DNA of 47,680 nucleotides, from positions 1 to 47,680 of the forward strand of contig NZ_AYSV01000090.1 in the NCBI RefSeq assembly GCF_000506865.1, in the 5' to 3' direction. This stretch comes from Pelistega indica. GTDB taxonomy: Bacteria; Pseudomonadota; Gammaproteobacteria; Burkholderiales; Burkholderiaceae_B. The notes under the pieces are model-generated. The model made no database searches. It was not told the origin of the DNA and worked only from the letters and a program-made list of their open reading frames with translations. Below, piece by piece: positions 46,831 to 47,680 of the stretch. Position 1 is the first letter of the stretch. Each line of letters starts with the position of its first letter. Position numbers and translations under genes: made by a program.

Positions 46831-47464
46831 ACTCTACCCCCTCTATCATGCATTGTATTCTTTGAGTAACTGTTCTTTTTGGGCAATTATCACATAAAAT
46901 ACCTTTTTCAATTCTAAATTCCTGACAGCAAGTTTGCCTATTAAATCCAAAACTCAATTGAGTCAATTTATTCAATGCTGGCAATGTTATTGTGCTAGCT
47001 TGAATAGGCAACTGACATGCGCTTAACCATTTATATGCTAACGTTTCTATCTCTTCTTGATGATATCTAGTTACTAAAGAATTATGATAATGTAATGCTG
47101 CATTTAAACAATCAGCACATAACTTATCTGCTAGCTTTCTTTTGAACACATACTGTTGATTAAACGCTTCATAGAGTACATGAATAAATTGTTGAATTTG
47201 TTTTCCAGCAAACGCAATTACCTCATCCTGATCAGCTGTAAACAGAGGCTGATTAGAAAAGCTATACCCTTTCACTTCATACTCTTTAATATGCAAACCA
47301 AAGTTTTCTAAGCTAGGAACAATGCTTGCAGATTGTGCAACCCCAACAACAACATAAATCGCTTGCCAAATTAATAAATTCCACGTTCGACAGGTCCAAT
47401 GAATCGAACCTGATTCAGGATGTTGTTTAGATATTGCTTGATAGAGTTCATTAATTTTTTTCAA
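46817..47464 (-). CDS. FhuF-like ferric siderophore reductase; 5' end uncertain
   Basis: Cytosolic [2Fe-2S] protein that reduces iron on imported siderophores. The C-terminal cluster motif is visible as CC-x10-C-x2-C (TCCQEFRIEKGILCDNCPKR). The listed frame opens at a TTG (47464) without a ribosome site, giving 215 residues; FhuF proteins are usually 250 or more. If one A of the seven-A tract at 47455-47461 is surplus, reading continues upstream through ATG 47477 (NKLVEKINELYQ) and further codons of normal usage (GGQAYITRVSKQE). The true start therefore lies upstream and the region probably carries at least one base error. Its neighbours, an ATPase and an AraC regulator, support the function. 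Confidence 0.8.
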   Translation of the reverse strand: MKKINELYQAISKQHPESGSIHWTCRTWNLLIWQAIYVVVGVAQSASIVPSLENFGLHIKEYEVKGYSFSNQPLFTADQDEVIAFAGKQIQQFIHVLYEAFNQQYVFKRKLADKLCADCLNAALHYHNSLVTRYHQEEIETLAYKWLSACQLPIQASTITLPALNKLTQLSFGFNRQTCCQEFRIEKGILCDNCPKRTVTQRIQCMIEGVEYVKS

Positions 47465-47607
47465 CTAGCTTATTCATTTCTTGTTTAGAAACTCGCGTAA
47501 TATAAGCTTGTCCACCTGAACTTCACCATGTAAAAATGGTGCTAATTGATATATCTCCTCTACTATATGTCAAGTACATGAAGCTATCCGTGACTAATCA
47601 TGGTATG

Positions 47608-47640
47608 TTATTATCTAATAATAATTATTGCATTAATGAT
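47608..47640 (-). promoter_or_regulatory. AT-rich stretch resembling a Fur box
   Basis: Repeats of the NATAAT half-site (for example ATAATAATTATT around 47617-47629) upstream of the FhuF-like gene match about 10 of 19 Fur consensus positions. This is weak on sequence, but the position before an iron gene makes it worth listing. Confidence 0.25.
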
Positions 47641-47680
47641 TTTCATCAACTAATAAGACAAACACAGAGATAAATACCCC

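Noticed and set aside
47474-47560. C-terminal tail of an upstream gene (VQVDKLILREFLNKK, stop overlapping ATG 47477)
   Set aside because: The ATGA overlap is attractive, but the codons in this frame (CAG, GTG, GAC, AAG, ATA, AAC) are unlike the neighbours, and the alternative frame leading into the FhuF-like gene has typical codons.

Overview
The window reads as chromosomal DNA of a low-GC (roughly 40 %) betaproteobacterium, most likely an Alcaligenaceae-like member of Burkholderiales. The evidence is the gene set (AmgK/MurU recycling, alpha2-beta2 glycyl-tRNA synthetase followed by gmhB and plsC, an OmpR/RisA-type two-component pair, lptD-surA-rsmA) and AT-rich codon use. I cannot name a genus. 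There are no rRNA, tRNA, CRISPR or phage genes.

Layout. Positions 1-6070 hold four tandem minus-strand paralogues of a DppA-type periplasmic peptide/heme-binding protein; the leftmost is frameshifted and runs off the edge. Each has the same promoter plus an 18-base upstream motif at a nearly fixed spacing, which I regard as the most interesting regulatory signal here. 6328-10292 carries an iron-sulfur class I fumarase and a class II fumarase (fumC), separated by a frameshifted enoyl-CoA hydratase. 10393-14703 is a tightly coupled glyQ-glyS-gmhB-plsC operon, followed by a YgjP-type zinc protease-like gene, gloA, a glycerate kinase and a GntP permease. 18767-23500 (minus) is lptD-surA-rsmA, and diverging from it is amgK-murU plus a membrane-anchored coiled-coil protein of unknown function. 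26293-28540 is a two-component system, 28623-30383 glnS, and 30385-32342 minC-minD-minE.

32518-39469 is a self-contained efflux cassette: a TetR-type regulator (minus), then HlyD adaptor, fused RbbA-like ABC ATPase/permease, second ABC-2 permease and NodT-type outer membrane lipoprotein. After it come an OsmB-like lipoprotein, ettA, an acidic hypothetical, a family 2 glycosyltransferase, an unannotated 42-residue basic ORF and pdxA. The right edge (45066-47680) is an iron-siderophore locus on the minus strand: fhuF-like reductase, FepC/FecE-type ATPase and a broken AraC-family regulator.

A cross-cutting observation is that five genes (dppA copy 1, enoyl-CoA hydratase, sensor kinase, minD, AraC regulator) are each broken by a net +1 base that is an extra A on the coding strand. 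The fhuF 5' end probably carries a sixth. Removing one base restores a family-typical protein each time; minD becomes exactly 270 codons. This is more likely a systematic insertion-type sequencing or assembly error than decay, but it needs read-level checking. I found no clear novel defence or mobile system. The most unusual non-gene signals are the shared dppA promoter module and an orphan hairpin resembling an IS200/IS605 right end at 42482-42515.
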